Shown piece after piece: positions 13,320-18,941 of a stretch of 18,941 nt of DNA (position 1 is its first letter; each line of letters opens with the position of its first letter). A model generated the notes under the pieces. The model saw only the letters and a list, made by a program, of their open reading frames with translations. It ran no database searches and was not told where the DNA came from. Both the position numbers and the translations under genes were made by a program. The stretch is from Corynebacterium sp. (lineage in GTDB: Bacteria > Actinomycetota > Actinomycetes > Mycobacteriales > Mycobacteriaceae), in assembly GCA_030450335.1 (NCBI GenBank), contig JAKDIS010000043.1:1-18941 (forward strand). Reading direction: 5' to 3'.

Positions 13320-14402
13320 ATGATCCGCGCCGACCTCACCTCCCTCCCCACGTACGTCCCCGGCAGTCTCCACGGCCACCCCGTGAAGCTCTCGAGCAAC
13401 GAGTCCTCCCAGGGCCCGCTCCCCGGGGTGACCAGGGCCGCCGCCGAGGCACTGGCCACGGCCAACAGGTACCCGGACATCGTCTCCCACGAGCTGCGCA
13501 CCACCATCTCCGAGTGGCTCGCCGGGCCGTCCTCGCTGCTGCTGGACGCCGACAACGTCGCCGTCGGCGCCGGGTCGTCCTCCCTGATCGAGCAGGCCGT
13601 GCTGGCGACGTGCCGTGGCGGCGACGCCGGGGACGAGGTCGTCTACCCGTGGCGCAGCTTCGAGGCGTACCCGATCCTGGTGCGCGTCGCCGGCGCGACG
13701 CCGGTCGAGGCGCCGCTCACCGCCGGGCACGGCAACGACCTGCCGGCGATGGCCGCGGCCATCAACGAGCACACCCGGCTGGTCATCGTGTGCAACCCGA
13801 ACAACCCCTCCGGCACCACGGTGTCGCGCGAGGAGCTCATCACGTTCCTGCGCGCGGTGCCGGAGGACGTCCAGGTGCTGCTGGACGAGGCGTACATCGA
13901 GTACGTCCGCGAGGACGACTTCCCCGACGGCCTGGGCCTGCTCGCGGACTTCCCGAACCTGGCGATCGCGCGGACCTTCTCCAAGGCCTACGGGCTGGCC
14001 GGCCTGCGGGTGGGCTACCTGGTGGGGCGCCCGGAGTTCATCGAGGCGGTCAACAAGGTCTGCATCCCCTTCAGCGTCAGCGCCGTCGCCCAGGCCGCCG
14101 CGGTGGCGAGCATCGCCGCCCGGGACGAGCTGCTCCAGCGCACGGAGGAGACGGTGACCCAGCGCACGCGCGTGCTGGAGCACATCCCCGAGGCCTGGCG
14201 GATCCCCTCCCAGGGCAACTTCGTGTGGCTGGACCTGCACGACCGTGCCGCCGCATTCGAGGAAGCCATCGGTGAGTTCGGCGTGGCGGTGCGCTGCTTC
14301 GACGGGGAGGGCGTGCGCATCACGATCACCGACGAGGCGGAGACCGACGTGGTCGTCCAGGCGTTGGACGCCCTGGCGTCCGAGTTCTTCCCGGAACGGT
14401 AA
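13320..14402 (+). CDS. pat: Aromatic / histidinol-phosphate aminotransferase (Pat, HisC family)
   Basis: 360-residue PLP-dependent fold-type I aminotransferase. It begins MIRADL..LPTYVPG like corynebacterial Pat. Then come KLSSNES (23-29), NRYPD (49-53), GAGSSSL (83-89) and PWRSFEAYP (110-118), which holds the aromatic ring-stacking region. NPNNPSGT (159-166), DEAYIEY (189-195) and RTFSKAYGLAGLRVGY (218-233) follow, with Lys222 as the Schiff-base lysine. Members of this group transaminate phenylpyruvate, and often histidinol phosphate or 4-hydroxyphenylpyruvate. The lack of neighbouring his genes and the presence of tyrA in the window favour the aromatic role, though sequence alone cannot exclude a HisC activity. 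A leaderless start at ATG 13320 is supported by TATTCT. The next gene follows after 34 bases. Confidence 0.9.
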   Translation: MIRADLTSLPTYVPGSLHGHPVKLSSNESSQGPLPGVTRAAAEALATANRYPDIVSHELRTTISEWLAGPSSLLLDADNVAVGAGSSSLIEQAVLATCRGGDAGDEVVYPWRSFEAYPILVRVAGATPVEAPLTAGHGNDLPAMAAAINEHTRLVIVCNPNNPSGTTVSREELITFLRAVPEDVQVLLDEAYIEYVREDDFPDGLGLLADFPNLAIARTFSKAYGLAGLRVGYLVGRPEFIEAVNKVCIPFSVSAVAQAAAVASIAARDELLQRTEETVTQRTRVLEHIPEAWRIPSQGNFVWLDLHDRAAAFEEAIGEFGVAVRCFDGEGVRITITDEAETDVVVQALDALASEFFPER

Positions 14403-14436
14403 CTACACGGAAACACCGGGCGTCCAGCATGGGGTC

Positions 14437-15033
14437 ATGTACACGCCATCCTTCTCCCCGTTGTTCGCCACCCGCCCGGCGTCCTCGCCGGCCGTGCGCG
14501 ACGTCCGCAGCTTCAACTCCGCCCCGGCGGAGCAGCTGACCACCCTGCTGTCCTTCATGACCGCCAGCCGCGAGCTGGCCCGCACCATCGTGGTCGGACG
14601 GCCCTACCTCGACGCCGCGGACGTCTACTCCGCCGCCTCCCGCGCCCTGGTCACCCTGCCCACGCAGCTCGTCGAGGGCATCGTGGACGCCCACCAGCCG
14701 GTCGACCGCGTCCCGCTGGTGGAGGACGCCTGGACGGCCGGTGAGATCACCGACGACCAGCTCTCCGACCTGCGCGACGCCGCCCTCGGCTACGCCGCGG
14801 CGCAGGGCCACCTCTTCATCGCCGACCCGGCGGTGTGGGGCTCACCGGAGGCGGTGACCATGATCCCCGCGCAGGATGGCACGACCGCCCCGGCCGTCCC
14901 CGCCCTGGTGGACGCCCTCCTCGAGGACGTCGAGCGGCGGCTGCGGCTGCCGTCCACGCAGGCGTGGGAGCTCACCGTCGCGCACCTGGTGGAGTCCAAC
15001 CGTCAGAAACTGGTGACCCTACTGGAGCGGTAG
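14437..15033 (+). CDS. OHCU-decarboxylase-like protein
   Basis: 198 residues, all helical by composition, no signal peptide. I read similarity to the 2-oxo-4-hydroxy-4-carboxy-5-ureidoimidazoline decarboxylase family (a urate-degradation step). GRPYLDAADVYSAASRAL (54-71) resembles the family's N-terminal helices. LVEGIVDAHQPV (78-89) carries His86 at the usual AHP position. GYAAAQGHLFIAD (118-130) resembles the Y..rFG..Fi block. The C-terminal ELTVAHLVESNRQKLVTLL matches the closing helix. The EQ..AG motif is not clear, so activity is uncertain. No other purine-degradation genes are nearby. It starts 34 bases after pat and may share its transcript; the ATG at 14437 has only a weak GGGG upstream. 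An unrelated helical protein remains possible. Confidence 0.6.
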   Translation: MYTPSFSPLFATRPASSPAVRDVRSFNSAPAEQLTTLLSFMTASRELARTIVVGRPYLDAADVYSAASRALVTLPTQLVEGIVDAHQPVDRVPLVEDAWTAGEITDDQLSDLRDAALGYAAAQGHLFIADPAVWGSPEAVTMIPAQDGTTAPAVPALVDALLEDVERRLRLPSTQAWELTVAHLVESNRQKLVTLLER

Positions 15034-15079
15034 GGGCGCTTTCCTGGACGGGGTGCCCCCGACAGCACCCGTCCCACAG

Positions 15080-15162
15080 CAGATTTCGCACCCCATAAGA
15101 AGCCTCTTTAAATCTGACCTGGCCTTTTGCAAGAGTCAGATGCTTATGAGGTGCGAAATCTG
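15080..15162. repeat. Long two-level palindrome between convergent genes
   Basis: Outer arms 15080-15099 and 15143-15162 match at 19 of 20 positions (CAGATTTCGCACC then C/T then CATAAG). An inner perfect pair ATCTGAC/GTCAGAT lies at 15112-15118 and 15135-15141. It is more AT-rich than the surroundings and sits in the 159-base gap between a plus-strand and a minus-strand gene end. It could be a bidirectional terminator, a dispersed palindromic element or a MITE remnant. No gene is seen in 15034-15192. Confidence 0.85.
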
Positions 15163-15192
15163 CAGTACCCGGGTTCTGTTCCCTCGTCCCCG

Positions 15193-15834
15193 CTAGCGCC
15201 AGCTCTGCTCCAGGCTGCCGTCGATCCCGTCCATGTTCGGGTCGGTGACCACACAGGTCACCGTCCTGTCCTCCTGCGCCCAGCTCTCCTTCGACGGCAT
15301 CATGGTGACCACGTCCAGCGCGGAGTCCGCGTACCCCACCCCGACGTAGGTGGTGAAGGCGTCACCGCCGCAGATGCCGCCGGCCTCCTCGCCGAGCTGC
15401 TCGTTGCCGGGGAAGAGGGTCTTGCCGGCGATGTCCGCCTGCGCGAACACCTCACCGGCGTGGGGCTCGGCGCAGTCGACCAGGTCGATGTCGCCGGTGC
15501 CCTCGAGCTGCCCCATGTCCGCCACGCAGTCGCCGATGGCCAGACCGCGGGCGCCCCGGGAGCCCGGGTCGGTCTCCACCGGGTCCACGTCCGGCTGGTC
15601 CGGGTCCTCGTCGTCCGGCACGGCGTCTTCGTCGCCGTCCTCTGCGCCGTCCTCCTCGCCGGCGGCGTCGGACTCGGGAACGGGCTTGTCCGGCGGCGGT
15701 TCGGTGCCCACGGACCCGCCGGGGGCGTCGTCGTCGGGCTCCGGGTCTCCGATGGTGCAGGCCCCCAGCAGCAGCGGCGTGCACAGCACCACCGCAGCAC
15801 CCGCCCGGACGGCACCTCGCGTGATCGTTCTCAT
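15193..15834 (-). CDS. Septum-formation-family lipoprotein
   Basis: 213 residues. The signal sequence ends in lipobox LLLGAC with Cys26 as lipidation site. A very acidic, Pro-rich linker (about 30-95) precedes a compact domain typical of the actinobacterial septum formation family (PF13845). It starts at GDCVADM, continues with VDCAEPHAGEVFAQ, GGICGGDAFTTYVG and a W..EDRTVTCVV strand, with paired cysteines likely forming disulfides. The family name comes from an association with division; biochemical function is not established. ATG 15834 lies 7 bases after TAACCT with no Shine-Dalgarno. It follows tmsB by 16 bases on the same strand but seems to have its own promoter. The 3' end faces the palindrome at 15080-15162. 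Confidence 0.82.
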   Translation of the reverse strand: MRTITRGAVRAGAAVVLCTPLLLGACTIGDPEPDDDAPGGSVGTEPPPDKPVPESDAAGEEDGAEDGDEDAVPDDEDPDQPDVDPVETDPGSRGARGLAIGDCVADMGQLEGTGDIDLVDCAEPHAGEVFAQADIAGKTLFPGNEQLGEEAGGICGGDAFTTYVGVGYADSALDVVTMMPSKESWAQEDRTVTCVVTDPNMDGIDGSLEQSWR

Positions 15835-15841
15835 CGTGACG

Positions 15842-15847
15842 AGGTTA
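15842..15847 (-). promoter_or_regulatory. Putative -10 hexamer of the septum-formation lipoprotein
   Basis: Minus-strand TAACCT, 7 bases before ATG 15834, in the 16-base gap after the tmsB stop. Confidence 0.45.
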
Positions 15848-15850
15848 CCG

Positions 15851-17218
15851 TCAGGACCTCCACCACTGGCGGACCGGCACCCCGGTGTGGCCGGACTCAT
15901 CCGGGCGCACCGCCAGGACCTGGTGGAGCTGGATCACGTTGTGCTCGAAACCCCACTCCGAACCGGCCATGTACAGGCCGAACAGGCGGGCCGTCTCCTC
16001 GCCGACGAGGTGGACGGCGTCGTCCCAGTTCAACGCCAGCAGCTCGCACCAGTCGTGCAGGGTGCGCTGGTAGTGCGGGCGCAGGTTCTCCTCGTGGACC
16101 ACGTCGAAGCCGGTGTCCTGCATGATCGTGATGATCCGGCCGGAGCCGGTGAGCTCGCCGTCGGGGAAGATGTAGCGGTCGATGAACTGGCCGGTCTTGG
16201 TCTTCCGGTTGTGCGGGCGGGTGATGCAGTGGTTGAGCATCCGGCCGCCCGGGCGCAGCTTGGCGTACAGGCGCGAGAAGTAGTCCTCGTAGTTGGGCAC
16301 ACCGATGTGCTCCAGGATGCCGATCGCGCTGACCGCGTCGAAGTCGGACTCCGGCACGTCGCGGTAGTCCATGCAGCGCACCTCGGCGAGGTCCTGCAGG
16401 CCCTCCTCCTCGATCTTGGCCTTGCCCCACTCGTACTGCTCGCGCGAGAGGGTCACGCCCACGGCCTTCACACCGTTGCGCGCGGCGTGACGGACCATGC
16501 CGCCCCAGCCGCAGCCCACGTCCAGCAGCCGGTCGCCCGGGTTGAGCCGCAGCTTGTCGAAGACCAGCCGGTGCTTGTTGTCCTGGGCCTGGGTCAGCGG
16601 CCCGTTGGCCACAGCGCCCTTCTCCCACTGGGCGTAACCCCAGCCGCCGTCGGGGCCGGTGACCTGGTCCTCGCCCTCGAACTCCGGGTAGTAGGCGCAG
16701 GTGTAGGCCATGGAGTCGCCGAGGAAGAGCTCGTAGAAGTCGTTGCCCACGTCGTAGTGGCGGCTCACGACCTCCTTGTCCCGCTCCGGGGAGTGCCGGG
16801 AGAGCCCCTCCAGCATGGCGCGCTTCCAGCCGGGCAGCGTCTCCTGCTCCGGGGCGGGCTGCAGCTTGATCGCACCCATCGCCTTGAGCGACCGGCCGAT
16901 GTCCAGCAGTTCCTTCGCCGAGGGGCGGCGGATCTGGTCGTAGAGGTGCTGGAGGTGGTCGAAGACGAGGTACGGGTGTCCCGGCTCGTCCCCGCTGATG
17001 CGCAGGCTGCCGGTGATGTAGGCCCGGGCCAGGCCCAGGTCACCGGGGGCGGTGACGATGTAGGCCAACGCGTCCGGCGAGGTGATCTCCAGCACCAGCT
17101 CCGCGTCCGCCGGCCCGGCAGTCGACCCGTCGAAGGCGGTCACCCGGAACGGCGCCGGCGGCGTGATGACCTTGTCGACGATCTCTCCCACCGTCAGCGG
17201 CGTGAAACCCCTGTTCAT
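15851..17218 (-). CDS. tmsB: TmsB-type fatty-acyl methyltransferase (CFA synthase family)
   Basis: 455 residues. An N-terminal ~130-residue domain (starting FTPLTVGEIVDKV) precedes a SAM-dependent methyltransferase of the cyclopropane-fatty-acid synthase family. SRHYDVGNDFYELFLG (152-167) and LLDVGCGWGG (231-240, SAM-binding) are followed by VTLSREQYEWGK, GILEHIG, and a C-terminal FIDRYIFPDGEL block. Next to a FAD-binding partner, it fits TmsB/BfaB: transfer of a methyl group to C10 of an oleoyl chain to give a 10-methylene intermediate. A plain cyclopropane synthase is the alternative. ATG 17218 has a good GGAG, part of a 9-base tandem repeat. A GTG at 17290 overlapping the tmsA stop (GTGA) would add 24 repetitive Lys/Thr/Gln/Arg residues and is less likely. 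Acts on membrane phospholipids. Confidence 0.85.
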   Translation of the reverse strand: MNRGFTPLTVGEIVDKVITPPAPFRVTAFDGSTAGPADAELVLEITSPDALAYIVTAPGDLGLARAYITGSLRISGDEPGHPYLVFDHLQHLYDQIRRPSAKELLDIGRSLKAMGAIKLQPAPEQETLPGWKRAMLEGLSRHSPERDKEVVSRHYDVGNDFYELFLGDSMAYTCAYYPEFEGEDQVTGPDGGWGYAQWEKGAVANGPLTQAQDNKHRLVFDKLRLNPGDRLLDVGCGWGGMVRHAARNGVKAVGVTLSREQYEWGKAKIEEEGLQDLAEVRCMDYRDVPESDFDAVSAIGILEHIGVPNYEDYFSRLYAKLRPGGRMLNHCITRPHNRKTKTGQFIDRYIFPDGELTGSGRIITIMQDTGFDVVHEENLRPHYQRTLHDWCELLALNWDDAVHLVGEETARLFGLYMAGSEWGFEHNVIQLHQVLAVRPDESGHTGVPVRQWWRS

Positions 17219-17263
17219 TTCTCTCCTCTGTGTCCTCTGCGTCATCTGCGTCTTCTTCGTCTT
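17219..17263 (-). repeat. 9-nt tandem repeat forming the tmsB ribosome-binding region
   Basis: Five imperfect units on the minus strand: AAGACGAAG (17263), AAGACGCAG (17254), ATGACGCAG (17245), AGGACACAG (17236) and AGGAGAGAA (17227). The last supplies the Shine-Dalgarno directly before ATG 17218. The tract is purine-rich and fills most of the gap between tmsA and tmsB. Confidence 0.85.
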
Positions 17264-17286
17264 CGTGTATCTGTCTTCCGTGCCGC

Positions 17287-18753
17287 TCACACGCCGCGCA
17301 CGGTCTTCTCGTACAGTCCCGGGAACCGCCCGTCGGGGTCGAAGACCGCCTTGAGCTCCCCGGGACGCTCACCGCCGTACAGCTCGGCGAACTTCTCCTC
17401 GGTGTAGAACGCCTCGGAGTACAGGGACTTGTGCCCGCCAAGGTCGGAGACCACGCGCTCGATCTCGCGGTTGAAGGCGCCCTCCGGGGCGTCCGGCCCC
17501 ATCTGGTCGGCCGGCACCGAACTCCAGAAACCCACGTTCACCCACGTCTCCCCCGGTGACAGGGGGTACAGCGGCCAGGAGGCATCGTCCGACAGGCGGA
17601 TCGGGCACAGCCACACCGGCTGGATCTCGCAGGTGGTGAAGAACCAGGTCAGGAACTCCGGCAGGTTTTCCGGGGTGACCTCGATGTCCTGCACCACCCG
17701 CTCACGCGGCGGACGCCCGTTGTGTGCCTCGATACGGTCGGCCAGATCGAAACGACGGTCCCAGCCGATGATCTTCCAGTAGAAGCTGGAGCGCAGCAGG
17801 TCGCGGGGCCACAGGGTGCGGACCGTGGGGTTCTGCGCACCGAAGGCCCGGTTGCACCAGAACCAGTCGACGTCCCAGCGCCACAGGTAGTCGCGCACGG
17901 TCAGCTTGTCGCGCAGCACGCCGGCCGGGTGCTGCAGCGAGCGGTAGTAGCTGCGCTCCCGGGTGTAGTCACTGGTCGGACCGGGCTCGTCGGTGGCGCG
18001 GCCCAGCACCAGGTAGCTCTCCTGAAGGCTGAAGACCACGCCGTCGAGGTAGTCGACGCGCTCGCCGTCGTACTCCTTGTCGGTCACGATGCGGTCGAGC
18101 GCCTCGGTCAGCGACGTCACGTCGTCGAAGCGCACGTGCCGCAGGTCCACGTAGGGTTCCACCCGCTCGCACCGCACGGTGAGCCGCACGCTGTAGCCCA
18201 GGGACCCGTAGGAGTTGGGGAAGCCGCGGTACAGGTCGGTGTTCTGCGTGGGCGAGCAGGTGAGGATCTCGCCGGTGCCGGTGAGCACGTCCATCTCCAG
18301 GACGGCCTCGTGCGGCAGCCCGTTGCGGAAGGACGTGGACTCCACGCCCATGCCGGTGACCGCCCCGCCGAGGGTGATGGTCTTGAGCTGCGGCACCACC
18401 GTCGGTGCGAGCCCGTAGGGCAGCAGCACGTCGACGAGGTCCTCGTAGGTGCACATGCCCTGCACGTCGGCGGTGCACGCCACCGGATCCACGGCGATCA
18501 CGCCGTGCAGGCCCGAGACGTCCAGCCCGACGGCGTCGCTGGAGCGTCCCCGGAAGAGGTTGGACGTCTTCTTCGCCAGCCGTACCCGGCTGCCGGGTGG
18601 GACGGCGTCGAAGCTGTCCTTCAGGCGTTGCACCGCCTGCTCGTGGGCGAACCACCCCACCGGGGCGAGGTCTCGCTGGTCAAGTCCGTTTCCTATGCGT
18701 ACCGCGTCGGTGATCCTGCCGGCGACGGAGACCGCTTTCTCCTTCAGTCCCAT
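17287..18753 (-). CDS. tmsA: TmsA-type FAD-binding oxidoreductase
   Basis: 488 residues. An FAD_binding_4-type domain spans roughly 55-200: SRVRLAKKTSNLF, VIAVDPVACTADVQG, then LPYGLAPTVVPQLKTITLGG and VTGMGVESTSFRNGLPHEAV. The C-terminal substrate region is Trp-rich (YLWRWDVDWFWCNRAFGAQNP). Such proteins next to a CFA-type methyltransferase are TmsA/BfaA (Rv0449c-like): they reduce the 10-methylene fatty acyl chain to the 10-methyl branched chain (tuberculostearic acid type) with a nicotinamide donor. DprE1 and other VAO-family oxidases share the fold, but the pairing with tmsB decides the call. ATG 18753 lies 8 bases after TACAGT and lacks a Shine-Dalgarno, so tmsA appears leaderless and heads the operon. 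The stop lies 68 bases before the tmsB ATG. Confidence 0.87.
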   Translation of the reverse strand: MGLKEKAVSVAGRITDAVRIGNGLDQRDLAPVGWFAHEQAVQRLKDSFDAVPPGSRVRLAKKTSNLFRGRSSDAVGLDVSGLHGVIAVDPVACTADVQGMCTYEDLVDVLLPYGLAPTVVPQLKTITLGGAVTGMGVESTSFRNGLPHEAVLEMDVLTGTGEILTCSPTQNTDLYRGFPNSYGSLGYSVRLTVRCERVEPYVDLRHVRFDDVTSLTEALDRIVTDKEYDGERVDYLDGVVFSLQESYLVLGRATDEPGPTSDYTRERSYYRSLQHPAGVLRDKLTVRDYLWRWDVDWFWCNRAFGAQNPTVRTLWPRDLLRSSFYWKIIGWDRRFDLADRIEAHNGRPPRERVVQDIEVTPENLPEFLTWFFTTCEIQPVWLCPIRLSDDASWPLYPLSPGETWVNVGFWSSVPADQMGPDAPEGAFNREIERVVSDLGGHKSLYSEAFYTEEKFAELYGGERPGELKAVFDPDGRFPGLYEKTVRGV

Positions 18754-18761
18754 AGGAGGCC

Positions 18762-18767
18762 ACTGTA
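18762..18767 (-). promoter_or_regulatory. Putative -10 hexamer of tmsA
   Basis: Minus-strand TACAGT, 8 bases before ATG 18753, in the 70-base divergent gap to the gene starting at 18824. Confidence 0.5.
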
Positions 18768-18809
18768 GCCCTCCTGTGGGAACCCTGCCGTGCCCCGGGG
18801 GTCGTGACC

Positions 18810-18815
18810 TAGCAT
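18810..18815 (+). promoter_or_regulatory. Putative -10 hexamer of the right-edge gene
   Basis: TAGCAT, then 8 bases, then GTG 18824. This spacing supports GTG 18824 over the ATG at 18813, whose frame closes after 13 codons. Confidence 0.4.
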
Positions 18816-18823
18816 GGACGACC

Positions 18824-18941
18824 GTGACATCCTCGACTTCCTCTCTCCAAGATAAGACTCAGGAACCCCTCCCTCACCGGTGCCCCCCCCCCACCCACCA
18901 TAAGGCGCTAGGGGCCTTGATAGGTCGCAGGGAACCCGTAA
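18824..18941 (+). CDS. Start of an unidentified gene, cut by the window end
   Basis: From GTG 18824 the frame stays open to the window edge (39 codons), beginning MTSSTSSLQDKTQEPLPHRC, then three Pro from a C run. The -10 placement suggests a leaderless mRNA. Too little is present to name a family. The ten-C run makes the frame after 18892 uncertain, and the sequence after it is less GC-rich than the rest, so a contig-end error is possible. Confidence 0.4.
   Translation, partial: MTSSTSSLQDKTQEPLPHRCPPPTHHKALGALIGRREPV
18883..18892. repeat. Homopolymer of ten C near a gene start
   Basis: Ten consecutive C about 60 bases into the right-edge frame. A tract of this length can slip in replication and switch a gene on and off, or it can be a sequencing error. 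Confidence 0.8.

Noticed and set aside
15350..17407. 685-codon open frame on the plus strand across the septum-formation gene and tmsB
   Set aside because: It is the antisense of two genes with clear family motifs; its product is a Val/Gly/His-rich shadow typical of GC-rich codon bias, with no domain I recognise.
17287..18753. DprE1 (decaprenylphosphoryl-ribose oxidase), with the SDR at 12033 as DprE2
   Set aside because: The fold is shared, but the adjacent CFA-type methyltransferase and overall motifs favour TmsA; the SDR is far away and separated by tRNA genes.
1..18941. CRISPR arrays, insertion sequences, rRNA or riboswitches
   Set aside because: Repeats found are short in-frame tandem units, duplicate tRNAs or single palindromes; no spaced repeat series, transposase, rRNA or recognisable riboswitch core was seen.

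Overview
The window is GC-rich actinobacterial chromosome, most likely from Corynebacterium or a close relative. The reasons are a corynebacterial-type aromatic/histidinol-phosphate aminotransferase (Pat), a tadA gene coupled to the actinobacterial TadA-associated protein, a septum-formation-family lipoprotein, and a tmsA-tmsB gene pair of the kind that makes 10-methyl branched fatty acids. At least eleven genes also have a TAnnnT -10 hexamer 6-8 bases before their start codon, as expected for leaderless actinobacterial mRNAs. No phage, IS, integrase, CRISPR or restriction genes are visible.

Layout. 1-1375: the 5' part of tRNA-Ser(CGA), a small charged helical protein, and tadA coupled to its associated gene, all on the minus strand. 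1414-2421: tyrA, divergent. 2440-5170: a minus-strand three-gene unit, read in the order Pro/Gln-rich single-span membrane protein, lipoprotein, membrane-anchored paralogue. The last two share SxxK, SDN and KGG motifs of the serine beta-lactamase/PBP fold. 5255-7541: an alpha/beta hydrolase on the plus strand converges with, and overlaps by 97 bp, a minus-strand pair made of a secreted prokaryotic-type phospholipase A2 and a secreted PF10081-type alpha/beta hydrolase. 7655-9584: a NarL-family two-component system, transcribed away from the phospholipase. 9531-10874: an orphan condensation-domain protein on the minus strand, overlapping the response regulator tail. 10919-11731: a second alpha/beta hydrolase.

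11846-13232: two identical tRNA-Arg(ACG) genes flank a short-chain dehydrogenase, followed by tRNA-Ser(GCT). Each tRNA-Arg gene has a different 5' leader hairpin with the same design (GNRA tetraloop, two bases before the mature tRNA). 13320-15033: pat and an OHCU-decarboxylase-like gene. 15080-15162: a long two-level palindrome between convergent genes. 15193-15834: septum-formation-type lipoprotein. 15851-18753: tmsB and tmsA, with a 9-nt tandem repeat forming the tmsB ribosome-binding region. 18824-end: the start of an unidentified plus-strand gene carrying a run of ten C.

Functional links. TadA converts A34 to inosine in tRNA-Arg(ACG), and two copies of that tRNA are here. TyrA and Pat both belong to aromatic amino acid synthesis. 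Many of the other genes concern the envelope and lipids: TmsA/TmsB, phospholipase, PF10081 hydrolase, condensation-type acyltransferase, SxxK proteins and lipoproteins. Function calls rest on motifs read by eye; no database search was run.
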